DNA of 64,000 nucleotides from positions 1,860,001 to 1,924,000 of the forward strand of contig JAMPIQ010000003.1 of the NCBI GenBank assembly GCA_024699855.1, written 5' to 3'. Shown here in pieces: positions 46,166 to 61,171 of this stretch. How positions within the stretch are numbered: the stretch's first letter is position 1; every line of letters starts with the position of its first letter. Made by a program: the position numbers and the translations under genes. The notes under the pieces are model-generated. The model was not told where the DNA came from. It did no database searches and saw only the letters and a list, made by a program, of their open reading frames with translations. Source of the stretch: Aphelenchoides besseyi. Its lineage: Eukaryota > Nematoda > Chromadorea > Rhabditida > Aphelenchoididae.

Positions 46166-47113
46166 AGTTATGACCTTCTACCGTAGTGGTCTCATTATTG
46201 ATCATTTTTGAATCTATCGTTGACTCAAGGACCATCATGTTTCCAAGGCATTACGTCCACACAACGAAGCTCGTTCAAACAAATAGCACCGTCTATGATT
46301 TATCTTGATTATCCTAATAAAACTCTTTCACCTTCAACGCCCACAACCGAGTTTTCGTCAACAATAATTTTCATCTGAATACAACTGTATTTTTGCAGCT
46401 GATTGGGAACAACAAAGGCGGTTATTATTCATTTTTGTTCATCGGTGTTTAGCTTATTGGAAGAAACACAGTTTGAAAATATTGGTTGACAAAAGGTTTT
46501 AGCTTTTTGTTTGGGCTTGAAATTGACTTCGAGTAATGTTGCTGAAAGTCGAGTTGTTTTGATTAAACATTAAACTCCTGGACAACAACAACTTCTACCA
46601 CTGGACTTCACAGATTCCAGTTTTTGACTTTGAGAGCCTTCGAAAGTGTTTGTTAAGTTCAATTACATCGATGGTTGAAAAGTTTAGACGAGGAAGGGAA
46701 ATCGATGAATGTGCAAAAACGATCGTTTCTCTACATCGACGCAAAAATCGATTCGTTTAATTTGCCGTCGCTCAAAATTCTTCTTCGTCTTTCGGAGGCC
46801 AACGACGAGGATGTCGATGAAATGCAAAAACAAAGCATATTGATTGTTTTTCGGTTGTGTTTAGAGACTCTTTTGAATCGATAATCACCATACGGTTGTT
46901 TTGCATTCCTCATGATTTCGAATCCTCACATCCATTTCCGCCATAAACAACCGTTGTATTTTATCCAAAGACCAAAACAATTTCTTTCACACTCATTGTT
47001 TCAGCTCTCTTAACGAGTCTTTTTGTATTCTCGCGCATAGTCATACGAGTATCTACGACAATCAAAATCGACATTACAGGTTGATGAACGGCTAACTTCG
47101 TGCAGATCGGCAA
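46166..47113. other. Mostly intergenic, upstream of the CNOT1-like gene
   Basis: A 59-codon frame at 46705-46884 (MNVQKRSFLYIDAKIDSFNL) could be a short peptide or an upstream exon, but no splice chain connects it. Nothing else seen. Confidence 0.35.
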
Positions 47114-49410
47114 ATGATGGAGGAAACGAAAGATCGACAACAAAAATTGTTAGACATCGCAACATTTTTCATCAACAACACGACATACAAAAACTTGGAG
47201 TCTCAGGTAACAACCAAAATCATTGCATCATCGTTTAGTTTTTCGTATTTTAGGCTGTTGTAATTAGCAAACTAATCGTCTTAGGTGGCGATAAACTGCG
47301 TAGCCATTTGGTGGTGCAGTTTTGTCGAACACGAGCACTATGCGAATACAACAATCTTGAACTATACGCCGAGATGATTGGTCTGATTCAGGATGAGAAG
47401 CTTTGCGATCAGATTGTGTTTGAAAGTGTAAAGGTCGTTAACGAGATTCTACATGCAAATATCGTGAACGGGAAAGTGAAAGAAAAGCTCCGAAGCATTG
47501 GGACATTCATTGGTCTGTTGACATTGGCACGTGACATCCCTATTCTCGCTAGTACTGCCGACTTCAAGCGGATGTTAGTTGACGCAATGGCCTCAAAGAA
47601 TTCACAACGGATTTGCCTTATGGTCGTTTTGATCACACATCTCCTCAAGTACTGCGAACGGAGCATTGTAAGTCTGAACTATATAGTTTCCAATTAATCT
47701 TTACTTTAGATTTTCAAAAAAGACTGCACGTGGGTCTCCCGTATCATCGCGCTGTTGAGGGAGATTCATAACGCCGATGGAACAGATGTTTTTGTTTGCT
47801 TAGAAATCGAACGCTTTTTGGAGAATTTGGATAATCCAACATCCACCAACAACAAGCAATCCTTTTCTGATGAAAGTCTAATGAATGAACTGACAAGAAC
47901 AAATGACACTAAAGAATCAACATATCATCAATACGACTACTCTTCGCCACCAAATGATTACACTCGGAATTATTACGACGAGAACACGTATGATATGGAT
48001 ATGGATGCAGAAGGAAATCCAATGGTGCCACCAATGAGTCAACTGCCAATTCGTCCGTTCGCAATTGTACCTCCAAATCCTCAATTTTCGATGCATCAGC
48101 AGCCATTGCATTCGTTGAATATGCGATCGAATACGCCGCATCGTGCTTTCTCTCAACCATCAACCTTGTCAGATTATCATTCAACTTCCGACGATATATA
48201 CACCCAAGCGCATCCATTTCAACAGCTCTCAACACCACAATTTCCTGAAGCATTTCAACAACGTTTTAGGGCTTCTAAAGGGAGTATGCCGGAAGTAACA
48301 AACGCTCGCCGAGAATTATTTAATTCTAATTTCCCATCAACTCAATCTTCTTACTATTCGTCTCAACAACGTAGCAATTCGCCTGCATACTTTTCCGGAG
48401 GTTGTTTTTCAATGATTTTCGATTAAACCTTTTGGGGTTTTAGTTCCAAACGATAATAACCGCGATGGAATGTTCATTCAGCTTTTGGTTGCTCGTTTGG
48501 ACTTCTGTGATGCACCAGTTTTCTTCACTTATCCAAAGACTCGTTGTTTCATTGTTGAGAATTTCACGTGCATTTTGCACGAACTCGGAAGTAAGTTCAT
48601 CATTTTGATTTGTAGTAATTCAAAATCTTACAGAAAAGTTCTTGGATCGAATTGGAAGTTTCGTTGATTCTTTTTGCGACAACATTCTGATGCGTGATTT
48701 GGCGTTTTGCACGGACGAAAAACAGATTCGTCAATTCTATCTGGTCGCTATACGGTCATTGTTATTGGCGGCATTCCAACCACAACCTTCGATCGATGTT
48801 GTCATGCAACAGTTCACGCAAAGTGCCGTCAATTTGTTCAAACAAATGTTGGTGAAGATCGACTCACCCGAGAGTAATCAAGAAGTTCAAAACTTTCTCG
48901 ACGATTACATTCCAACCTTTGTTGGCGTAAGTTGTTCGAATGTTTTCTTTTAAACGAATTCATTTACAGAAAAATCAACAAATCGTAGTCAACTGCATGA
49001 TCATTATGTTGAATCGTCGTGCTGTCGTGATTACCGAACAAAAGTTTCGCGATCTGTTTGCGTCCGTCGATCGAATGTCAATGGCATTTCCGTCGTTTGT
49101 TGGGTCATCACGGAGCGAAGCCGAAATAAATGACCGTTTGCCTGAACCCTTACGTCGCACTTACGGGCCGTTGAACGAGGAGGAACTCCGAATTTACACC
49201 AATTACGACTCAATGGCACGAACTTTGCAACAATTCATTGAGCAAGGAAGTGGAGACGAACTGGACGATCAATCACGAACAAACCCGATCAACAGAACGC
49301 TGTTTGCTCCGTTTTCGCAGGATCGAACGGATCTCAGTCATGTAAACACAATTAAGGAGTCAGAAGTTCGTTTCAATTTTTGTTCTGCCATTTATAACCA
49401 AAAAGCATAA
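47114..49410 (+). CDS. Short CNOT1-like protein (MIF4G plus DUF3819-like region)
   Basis: Start MMEETKDRQQKLLDIATFF at 47114, stop at 49408-49410. Six exons, introns about 43-47 nt. Residues about 20-185 match the CAF1-binding MIF4G domain of CNOT1, the scaffold of the CCR4-NOT deadenylase (KEKLRSIGTFIGLLTLARDI, then WVSRIIALLREIHN and EIERFLENL). A 190-residue Ser/Gln/Pro/Tyr-rich disordered linker follows, then a helical region like DUF3819 (KKFLDRIGSFVDSFCDNILM, IRQFYLVAIRSLLLAAFQ), ending with a short polar tail. It lacks the N-terminal HEAT array and the C-terminal NOT module of the roughly 2000-residue CNOT1. It may be a divergent paralogue that keeps only the CAF1 and CNOT9 binding parts. 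Confidence 0.7.
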
Positions 49411-49528
49411 ACATATGAATTCTATCGATTGAAAATAACTGTTTATTTTGATAAAAAGTTAAACAAACAGAAGGAATAAGCACTATGCTTCACCATAAAG
49501 TTAAGAAATAACAACAAATCTGATTATC

Positions 49529-51206
<1,678 letters not shown>

Positions 51207-51433
51207 TTTGTTAGCTGATAGACGAATAGCTTTCAAATCAAAAGCCGATTTACTTGCTTTATTATGATTTCACAACGGCAGTAAAACTCGAAAACAATTT
51301 TCGCCAATTTGCTTCGAACGGCGAGTTTCATTTTCGTTCTCCATTTCGCTGCAAACTGCGAGATAGTAGGTGAGTTCGTTTGAAGCAGGGGTTTTTTCAG
51401 TGACTTTGAAGTTTATTTTGTCAACAAATCGAT

Positions 51434-52897
51434 TCACAACTTCGAACGAGACAAATCGATTTGTCGATCCACCGAAAAGTTTCGAATATCATAACGAGGT
51501 TTACGGCCGTCGAGCAGATCCGCGACGATGTCGCCGATTACTGGTGCGAATTTGAAGCCGGTACCCGAGAAGCCGCTGGCAACCACGACGTTCGGATGAT
51601 CCGGATGGCCGTCAACAATGAACGATCGATCAACGGTATTCTGAAAAGCACTCAATCGGTGTCAACTATGGCTATTACCGCGTATAAACATCCCGTTTCA
51701 ATTCCCGGCATTCGACTGTCAATTCCACGAATGTGCTCTTGAATGTGTCGACGTGAAATGTTGCGATTGATTTCAACAAGTTTCGTCGGCCGCGGTCCAT
51801 CTGTATCGAAATCTTCACCCAAGTGAACGGCAAACTACAAAGTCGATGAAAGAAGATGTACTTGCTATTTACCTTTACTTTCCCTTCGTAATCGGCATTC
51901 GGAATAAGAAAGAGCTTGAAAGTAAGCAGTCATTCTTGTTGATTGACTTTGTTTACCTCTTCATCGCGCCACACGTCACTGATAATCAAATTCGGAGACT
52001 TTCTTTCGACATCGAACAATCCAACGGCAGTCGGTTGAATGTTCCAAAAGAACACCGGTACTGCGACCGGATGAACACGAATCGGCAATCGTCCACGATG
52101 TCTAGGAGGTAAAAGAAATAACTGAATATGTCAGTTGTTACGCTTACAATTTGTCCAGCCATCCGCCAACTGCGAACACAACAGAACGAGAATTGAAGTC
52201 TCGATTCTCAGTTTTCACGACCACGTGATTATCCGATGCTTTCCAACCAGTGACTTTCACTCCATAGTTGAATTGAACTCCACGGTTTTCGCTTGCAGTC
52301 TAAAAAACAAAATACGGGTATTTAGAATGATACTCGTTACTTTAAGTGCTTCCATACATTTACGCGAATAGATTGTACCGGCCGTATGATCCAAAACGGC
52401 CCACCACTTAGAGTCGTAATCAAGATGTTTATAACGTTGTTTGATTTGTTTATTATTTAAAATCTCGTGTGGAGCTTTGTAGCGTTCCAGAATCTGAGCG
52501 CGTTCGCGTGTTCCCTTTTCGTCTCCCAACCACAGAAGACCGTGATTTCTGAAAGAAAAGATATCGATTTATTGTATAACTAAGCTCAACATACTCGTAA
52601 AGTTTAGATCCAGTTTCATGCTCCAGCAAACGCCATGACCGATAACTTTCGATTGCCAACGGCAAATATGTTTCGTCGCTATGCGTCAGTCGAATGATTC
52701 GTGATTCTCCATGAGATGCTCCGTTTAAGTTCACAGCACCCATTGCCTAAACATGAGATACTCGTTTACGCAACATTCGTATCCTTTTCAACCTGTTCGA
52801 GAACACAAACTTTACGACCTCGTTTAGCCAATTCATAAGCACAACTTAAACCCATTACTCCAGCACCCACGACAATCACATCGTAATCCGCAGTCAT
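51434..52897 (-). CDS. PIPOX: Peroxisomal sarcosine oxidase / pipecolate oxidase
   Basis: FAD enzyme that oxidises sarcosine, pipecolate and related imino acids with release of hydrogen peroxide. Start [20 protein letters not shown] at 52897, with the GAGVMG dinucleotide-binding motif and VCVLEQ after it. Next come the [14 protein letters not shown] loop, [31 protein letters not shown] (the Cys is at the position used for covalent FAD in this family) and [20 protein letters not shown]. The protein ends SRSKL, a PTS1 peroxisomal signal. About eight exons, introns near 40 nt. Roughly 390 residues, the normal length. It lies between MetAP2 and ORC1 on the same strand, with no sign of an operon. 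Confidence 0.93.
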
Positions 52898-53206
52898 CTT
52901 TCAACAAACGTTAAAATCAACTGGACAATCGATTGAATTCAGAGTTTTTTAATAGTCTTTGACCGATCACTTAGTGGCGCTTATCACAGTTCCAAATTAA
53001 ACTTCCGCAGATCATTCGTATACTCGAAGTAATCAAAGATTGTCTTATCGCATCGTTTTACTTTTTATTTACACTCCCTAACGTCAGCACACATTTCGGC
53101 AGAATAGTCAACGTGGAACGATTGATCATACCGGCAAAGTTTTATAACAAAATAAACTTTACAACAAAGTGATTGATCTGCAAAAATGAAACGATTGAGT
53201 GTAAAA

Positions 53207-55171
53207 CTAATTGGCGGATGATGTTTGCTCTTGTGTCTTTACGAATTCCAAAATAAATTTGGCTTCGTAGGCGTAGAATCCAAGTGCGATTTTGCGATTG
53301 AAAGTCCCCGGTGGATCACTGATGTTGTAAAAGCCGAGACTGAAACTCGAAGTGAGAGCACATCTTTGAGTTGGAGAACATACCGTGCTCCTGCTTTGGC
53401 CATCTCCATTGCACTATAAACATCAACTGACGGTATTCGACAATCCGCGCAGATCTTTTGATACATTCGAAACACACGACCGAAAGTTGTTCCAAGTTCT
53501 TCGGCAGCAACAACTTCGTGGTAGACAGCACGAAAGAAGGCACGTTGATGGTCACTAAACGAAAGGAATATGCGAAGTTTGTAGTCGTTCCGAGCTTCTT
53601 GCACAGCTTTTTGGACCTAAAAATGTCGGATTGTTGTCGTTGAATAAGTTTATCAAAACGTACGTGTTCGATGCGCACTTTTGGCGATTCGCCTTCAATT
53701 GCAAAATCGATGCTCATTCGAAGAATGTCCATGACTTTTCGTACATCACCGGTCGTATTCGCAACTTTGCAGGCGGCGAATTGGATCGCGTCTTTGTGAA
53801 CAAGTTCACCCAAACTGTGCAGACGAACTTCGATGATTTTGTTCAACTGGTTGTGATCGTAGGGTTGAAATTGAATCGTGTTAGTGCCCTTAACATAATC
53901 AGTCAAGCTGGTGCAAGAAGTAGACCAACCATTCGACTTTGAATTTTCGGTTCCATCGTTCGAGTCGCTAAATCGACGGTGTTCGAGATTCCGATGACCG
54001 CAACTCGGGCATTCGGACTGGACGCCCATTCGTAAATGTCGTAAATTACACTTTGGGTTTTCGTCAACAAAAAATCCAACTGTAATGAATAAGAGAATCA
54101 ATCAAAAGACTTTTACACGAACCTCATCAACCAACAGAACGATCGGTGGACGTGTTCGATCTCCGCGCGACAAAATGGAGTTCAGTTTGCTTCGAGCACG
54201 ACTAACGAGTTTTTATAACAAAATTAAGCTAATCAACTCACTTGATTGATATTCTGCCCGTTTGTTTTTCGAGTTGGTTTAGAAAATGAAAATACAATTC
54301 GTCCGGTTTGATCATTTGACCACCATTCAAATTGATGAACTTGAAGTCGTTCAACTCCTCGTTCTTCAATTGTTGCACTGCCTAAATAACCATCATCAAA
54401 TTGCTAATAGATCATGTAACAAACCTGTAGAACACACGATGTTTTCCCGATACCCGGTACTCCCGTCAAGAACACCGATCGAGTCTCACCATAATCAGTC
54501 ACGAAATCGCGAATAAAGTTCTTGATCTTCATCAATTCGGTTTCGCGATACAATAGTCGTCCATCAACTGCTTCGTCTCGCCATAAACGTGATCTTGCTT
54601 CCTCTAGAGTCAATGTGGGAAGGAAATTCTCATCTGTCACGTCGTCATCGAAGTTCAGTCGTTTGATACTCCTTGCAGTTCTTTCTATATGATACTGAAT
54701 ATCCTGCGCCATTGTTGCATGGTTGGTACGTCGAGGTGATCGTATCTTCGGACTTTTCGGGCTTTTGGACGGCGATTTTCGAGGCGATCGAGACGGCGAT
54801 TGGTTACGAATCGAGGCACTTCGTAGGACTTTGGATGGTGATTTACCGGGGGATTTGTTGGGCGATGAAGATGAAGAGCAACTGAACGACTTGTCACTAT
54901 CATTTTCTTCTGACGAATCGTTGAATAGAACGTCGACTTCGACAAACGTTCGCTTCTGTGCAGATCGTGGTTTTCGCGGAGTGGATAAAACGACCGGTTG
55001 TCTTCGTGCGCGTAAACTTTCGATTCCAATTCCTATTGGCGGAGTTTTGTCGCGTTGTGCAACACGCTCGGAACGTCGATTTGGTTCTTCTTTCTTCTTA
55101 ACCGGTGACTTGCGAATCGAATTCTTAGCTTCCACCGGTTGTCTGTTCTTCGGTTGCGATCGGGTTCGCAT
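53207..55171 (-). CDS. ORC1: Origin recognition complex subunit 1
   Basis: AAA+ subunit that marks replication origins in the nucleus. Start MRTRSQPKNRQPVEAKNSIR at 55171. The first 200 residues are basic and Ser-Pro rich (SPRKSPSKSPKSPKIRSPRR), likely CDK sites, and there is no BAH domain. ATPase: LTGVPGIGKTSCVLQ (Walker A), PIVLLVDELD (Walker B), VIGISNTVDLATRTMEPKIQ (sensor 1 region), TIQFQPYDHNQLNKIIEVRL and TTGDVRKVMDILRMSIDFA (sensor 2 area). A C-terminal winged helix ends AYEAKFILEFVKTQEQTSSAN. A 42-nt intron inside SRM-GTN restores the frame near 53920. The FQPY block and sensor spacing fit ORC1 better than CDC6. Stop at 53207. Confidence 0.9.
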
Positions 55172-55343
55172 TTTCGATCTGAAGTCAAAAGTGTGATCTT
55201 GTTTGCTTCACAGTCACAAGAAACTAGTTGGCAAATAACCATTGCAATAAAGCGAATACAAGGTTGCGTAATTCCATTTACTTCAGTTTTACACGTATGC
55301 TGTCATAAATCAAAAAAAAAGTATAATGAGATTGTAGAATAAA

Positions 55344-58300
55344 TTAGTTTTGAACTTTCAATTTCTTGGCGGCTGGTCCATCCTTAAGTATTAAATGGTC
55401 AATGAGGCAATTGCAAGATTGAACTTACATCTGTTGTTGCTCCGCGTACTTTCTTGACGGGAAGCTTTTCCTCGAATTCCGAATCGAAGTCATCCTGTAA
55501 ACTCAAGTGATTCGTTTACGTTTATCTTCTCACCTCATCTTCGCTAGTCTCCCAAACCTTTTTTTGTTTTGACTTAGCAGGTGCTTTTGATGCAGGAGCT
55601 TTTGGTGCGGCGGTTTTCTTTGTCTTCTTTGGTTTCTCTTCTTCAACTTCCTAAAAAACATGGCATTATGTCAACTAAACAATGTTTCTTTAACCATCTC
55701 ATCTCCACTAGAATCCATGATCTTCTTTTGTTTTGGTTTAGCAGGTGCTTTTGATGAATTCGCTTTCACTGGTTTCTTTGGCTTTTCTTCTTCGAACTCC
55801 TAGAAGAATGTGTAATCGATTTACGTTATTCTAACGATACCTCATCGTTCAGCTCATCTTCAATTTCATTTTCGCTTTCATGTTCACTGGAATCCATGAT
55901 CTTCTTTTGTTTTGGCTTGGCAGGTGCTTTTGATGAAGCAGCTTTCATTGGCTTCTCTTCTTCGAACTCCTAAAAAAGATAACGGCATAAATTTATGTTG
56001 GATCGTTGATACCTCGTCGTCCAGCTCATCTTCATTTTCACTGGAGTTCCATTCATCTTTTGATTCCTTCTTGCCCGGTGCTTTTTTAGCAGCAGTTTTC
56101 TTTGCCTTCTTAGGTTTCTCTTCTTCGGACTCCTAGAGAACAACTACATTACTTTACGTTGATTTAACAATACCTCTTCTTCCAGTTCATCTTCACTTTC
56201 TTCTTCGCTTTCATTTTCACTCGAACTCCATTTATTTTTTGGTTTCTTCTTGGCTGGTGCTTTTTTGGCAGCAGTTTTCTTTTCCTTCTTCGGTTTCTCT
56301 TCATCATCGTTCTACAAATTAATCACATTAATTTACATCAACTGAACGGTACCTCTTTGTCAAACCCATTAAGCCCCTTACGATCTATCGCATCCCCACT
56401 ATCTCCCTTAACATCTAACCAGTCGTCTTCGTCGCCTACCTCAGTTTTGACCTTCTTTGTCGTTGCCTTCTTTGCGAATTTACTCTTGATGAGTGCTTCA
56501 TCAATTTCTATGCGCAATGCATCAGCACTCGGACAAACTTCCTAAAATTCGAAACATCAAAAACGTTTATAAAACTCGAAACCTACGGCCAAACTCTTCC
56601 TTGTGCCTTTTCCTTTCTTTCGACCAGTTTCTTTACTCGAATTACTGAGAGCCTTGTTAATCGCTTCATCACGAATAGTGTCTTCCTTCTTTTCCTAAAA
56701 TCAATCTGCAATTGAAATCACTTATTTCCAACTGACTTGTTTGTCTAAAGCTTCTAAGAAGGCAACCAAATCTTCTTCCCAGAGATCATTCCACTTCTTT
56801 CCTTGTAAGATTTTGAGTTCTTCAGTTTTCGCTTCGCTTTCGGCCAACATTTTGTCCTTGTCTTCCATCGACAGCTTCCAAATGGCCATACCTAGCAGAT
56901 AGTCGTAGTCTCCGGCTCGTTTCTCTGTTTTTGATTCCTGAGTCTGAAACCTCGCGGTTGAACAAGAGGAGTAGATTCTGATACACAAACCTCGTTTTCT
57001 GCTTCTTCTTCATCGTAAGCAACTTCGCCGGTCATTGCGAACTCACGTTTCTTCTGTTCGTCCTTCCATTTCTTCACTGGATCGGGTTTGAAGTTGTGTT
57101 GAACGAGTTGATCAATAATGGCGGCTCGTCGCTTGTTTTCCACGTGGATTTCGTTTTTGATTTTCATGAGAATAAAACGAGCTTGTTCACTGAGTCTTTC
57201 GGACTGAGCCGTGAGCATTCCTTCCAAGAAAGCCTTGCGTTCGATGTACTTTTGTTTGCGAACATCGAAGAACTCGCGACAGATTTGCTCCGGTGTATCG
57301 TATTTTCGAAGACAACCGTTAGCATCGAAGAGGACCATCGATGTTGTGTTAATTGAACTGATGAGTTTGAACGATTCGTGTAGACCTTTCGATTCGTATT
57401 TTCGCAGTTGCTGAGGGTCCATTTTGACCACGAACTTGACCGTATCTTCGGTGTGGTATTCGCTGAAGTCCAAAATAGTTGCTGGTGTTTTCTGCGTTCC
57501 TTCAAGCATCGGATTGAGAAGAGCAGCTTTGTAGTTGCTCGTCCATGTTTTAATGGGCAGCTCCGTGATTTCGATCGTGTCATTGCCAAGGATTCCAACT
57601 TCACCAATAGTCAAATACTTGCCATCAGTTGCTTGAATGATGGATCCATTGAATTTGCGATACCACGGAACCATCGGTTTCATTTCTTCGCCACGTATCA
57701 GACGTCGCATGTTCTCGACCAGTTCCCGTGGATTGTAATTCGGAACCTTCGTCGACCACCCTGTGCCGATTCCTTCAGCACCGTTGACCAAAACCATTGG
57801 AATAACCGGACAATACCACTCAGGTTCAATTTGCTGATTGTCTTCGAACAAGAAACGCAAGACGTTTTCATCGGCCGATGGGAAAAGAGTTTTGGCTACT
57901 GGATTGAGTTGAGTGTAAATATAACGAGCACTGGCATTGTCTTTGCCACCACAAAGACGTGTACCGAATTGACCATTGGGCAACAGCAAATTGATGTTGT
58001 TTGTGCCCACAAAGTTTTGGGCCAAATTGACGATCGTTGATGCCAAACTTGTCTGAAGAAATTGGGTTATTTTGTCTGAATGATTCCAACTCACTTCTCC
58101 ATGATGATAGGCGGACATTGCACCAACGGCACCAGCAAGTTGAGCGACCTTCATTTCCTTCTTTTCGACGACTTTGAAACAAGCGAACATAACCTAAACG
58201 TTAAGAATTCAATTGAGGATATTCAATGATGAGCAAACTTTGCGTTGTCCAGGTTTGAGACCGTCAACGAGTGATGGAATGGATCGTTCATTGTCGGCGT

Positions 58301-60721
58301 TGGAGAAGAGAATCAATTCCTTGTTGACAAAATCGGAGTAAGTGATTGCTCGTGTTCCGGCATTGTAGAGATAGTCTTCGATTTGACCGGCATCTCGTCG
58401 TTCTTTTCGAACCTCCATCCAACGTGTCAACCACTGTTTACGTTCTTCAATTTTCTTCTTCGAGAACGCCAAAATCACCGAATTATCGCAATCGGGACCA
58501 TCATATTTAAAGAGGATGCGATGTCGGTTCATGTCCGAAAAATACTCTTTCGCTTCTTTCGACGTTGAAGTACCCAATCCTAAAATAGCAATTGTAAGCC
58601 AATGTTACGATCTTTGGTTTGCCTTTGTAGTACTTAATCTTGTAGGTCTTCCAATTTTCGGTCTCCTGTCGCCATTCCTGATACTCGGGCATCGAATAGA
58701 ACGATTTCACATCGTTTCCTTTGGTTGCTTTCACAATCGGTGTAATGAATTCCTAGAAGTTGTGTATCATAAGCGTAGATTATTTCTGTCAAACCTCGAG
58801 AAACCTTTTCTTCAACAAGCTCGGCCAATTAGCGTGAATGAAGTTGATGACAAGTCCTTTGATATGCGAGCCATCTTGATCCTAGAAACCTCAATCATCA
58901 GTTTATCATTCTTGAGTTTACCTGATCAGTCATGATCATGATTTTGCCATAACGTAGAGAGTTCATGTCATCTTCAGAATCGTACTTCTTTTTGTACTGC
59001 AGACCCACAATACGAAGAAGTGCGTTGATTTCTTCGTTCTCCAGAATCTGTTTGTGCGTTCCTTCTCGAACGTTGAGCATTTTACCGCGCAACGGAAACA
59101 CTCCGTACTTGTCACGACCAACAACACCGAGTCCAGCAACAGCCAATGACTTTGCTGAATCTCCTTCAGTCAAAATCAAAGTGCAATCACGGGATTTCTT
59201 CGTTCCAGCATCGTTGGCGTCTTCGAGTTTTGGAAGTCCTTTGAGTTTCGAAGTCTTCTTCGATGAGCACTTTTTGTCTTGTTGTTCCATTTGTTTGAAG
59301 CGAACCCAAGTCATGACCGATTCTGTGATTCCGCACTTCAGAAGTTCCTTGACGAATGAATCGGGCAACGTGAATTTGGAGCCAAAATCTTTCGCTGCCA
59401 ACGTCATTGTCTCTTTCGTCTGAGAATCGAAGGTCGGATTTTCAATCAAAGCGTTCACGAAAACCCAAAGATGATTCTTGATTTGAAACGGTTTGACATT
59501 GAATCCACTCTTCGTGCCGAGTTTTTTCTTCACAACTTCAATGATTTTAGCGACAATCAAATCGCTCACGTAATCGACATGTCGACCGCCCTGAAATGCT
59601 GGTTGTTTACTTTGAATGAAACTTCATTTTACCTTCGTTGTTGCGATTGAATTGACAAAAGAAACTTGTTGAAAGGTCCCGCTTGAGAGAGTGACGGCGA
59701 TGTCCCATCGATCGTGCGGTTTGCAGTACGCAACTTTTGCTGGCTCTCCATCCATGTTATCGTGCTTGGGATACACTTTAACGTACTGTTGGAAGCCTTC
59801 GCACTGAAATTAACCATTCATTTAATCGAACTTGTGATTCAACTCACCGGCAACTTCTTTCCATTCAAATAGACTTTGATTCCTTTAACTGAACCCGCAA
59901 CATCGAAAGCTCGTCGAGACATCAAAGCAATGATGTCGTCGTCCAGTTCCGTCATTTTAAAGCGTTGAAGATCGGGCACAAAGGTGACCTTCGTGAAATC
60001 TTCATCAGCTCGCGGTTCTGTGATCTCCGCTTCTTTGTCTTTTTTCATGTTGTTCACCCATGTCTGAGAAAACAGAAGATTGTAAATAAAGAAATGAGTG
60101 GGTTTACCTGTTTGAAGTGTTTTTTTTGAGCTTTGCTTTGAGTTTCGATCGTAAACTTCGTGGAGAAAATGTTGCAAAGCTTGGCTCCGTAACCGTTTCG
60201 ACCGCCAGTCACTTTGCGCTCGTCGTCGTTGTAGTTGGAAGAAGTGAGAAGAGTACCGAAGATCATCTCGGGAACGTACATCTTTTCGTCTTTGTGAAAA
60301 ACAATCGGGATTCCTTTTCCGTTGTTATAGACGCTGATTTCGTTCTTGCTTCTGAACAAAATCAAAAATAAACAAAACAAAAGTGGGACTTACTTGTCGA
60401 TGTTGATTTTGATCACCGACATTTTGGGATCTCGTTGTTTATTGTCGGCAGCATTGACGAGAATCTCGTCGAAAATCTTGTAGAGCCCAGGAACATAGGA
60501 GATTTCTCGGCTGACAATTTTTCCTTCCTCCGAATCGTAGACCCACATCGGCTGAAACAAAACAGAATGAAAACACAGAAAATTGAACTAACCGATCGCT
60601 CGCTGTACTCAATCGATCCAACGTAGGTGTCCGGCCGAAGAAGCACGTGCTGCAACTGCGAGACCTTCTTGTAGGTTTCTTCAACGGTGCCCATTTTGAC
60701 TTCGATGACTGAAATAAGCAT
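55344..60721 (-). CDS. TOP2: DNA topoisomerase II
   Basis: ATP-dependent strand-passing enzyme of the nucleus. Start MGTVEETYKKVSQLQHVLLR at 60694 (an in-frame ATG at 60721 is possible). GHKL ATPase: EILVNAADNKQRDPKM, VYNNGKGIP, GGRNGYGAKLCN. Toprim: LTEGDSAKSLAVAGL and DQDGSHIKGL. Then KYYKGLGTSTSKEAKEYF and the DNA-gate domain with the active tyrosine block GGKDNASARYIYTQL, and IGTGWSTKVPNYNPRE. All core motifs are intact. The C-terminal 350 residues are spread over about nine short exons (56.9-55.3 kb) of Lys/Glu/Ser repeats such as EEEKPKK, TAAKKAPAK and WNSSENE, ending KKLKVQN. Introns are near 42 nt throughout. Expected length about 1500 residues. Confidence 0.97.
55535..56310 (-). repeat. 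Tandem exon repeats in the topoisomerase II tail
   Basis: Five consecutive exons (about 56310-56174, 56132-56013, 55970-55841, 55800-55695 and 55651-55535) encode variants of one unit: an acidic end, EEKPKK, an Ala-rich KAPAK stretch, then KK-(W/I)-x-SSE. Each starts and ends in the same phase and is separated by an intron of about 42 nt. Units at 55841 and 55695 are the most alike (both have SSKAPAKPKQKKIMDSS). Confidence 0.8.
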
Positions 60722-61168
60722 AACGTTAAGAAGCCACTTTCAATGCGCGAAAGTTGAACATGATTAGAGATTTTGAAGTAATTCACAAGCACACTAAAAA
60801 GAACAAACATCTTCAGCAGAAAATAGAGATCACAATCGAACAACTCTGATCCCAAACAACAACTCCAATAGACGTCAAAGTGACAATCAAATGGACGCGC
60901 CGGTTAAATTGCACGCCGCAGAAAGTGGCGCCCATCAACGTAATCGCTTCGAGACACAGAATTTCGATGTCAAGTCTCATCGTTAGCTGTTGACAGCCGT
61001 GGATTTTGAACGACAAGTACGTTCATTTACTTTGTTACTTGATCTTTTACATGATATTAAAGTCTTCATTAGTTTATTGGAACCGTAAAATGAGATAAGT
61101 TTATGAACTGATAAGAGATGAAAGATTGGAAGGATTACGACTAGAAACGATCTTATTTGAAGAACAAT
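60722..61168. other. Intergenic
   Basis: No gene recognised; holds the topoisomerase II promoter side and the 3' flank of the next minus-strand gene. Confidence 0.45.
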
Positions 61169-61171
61169 GAA

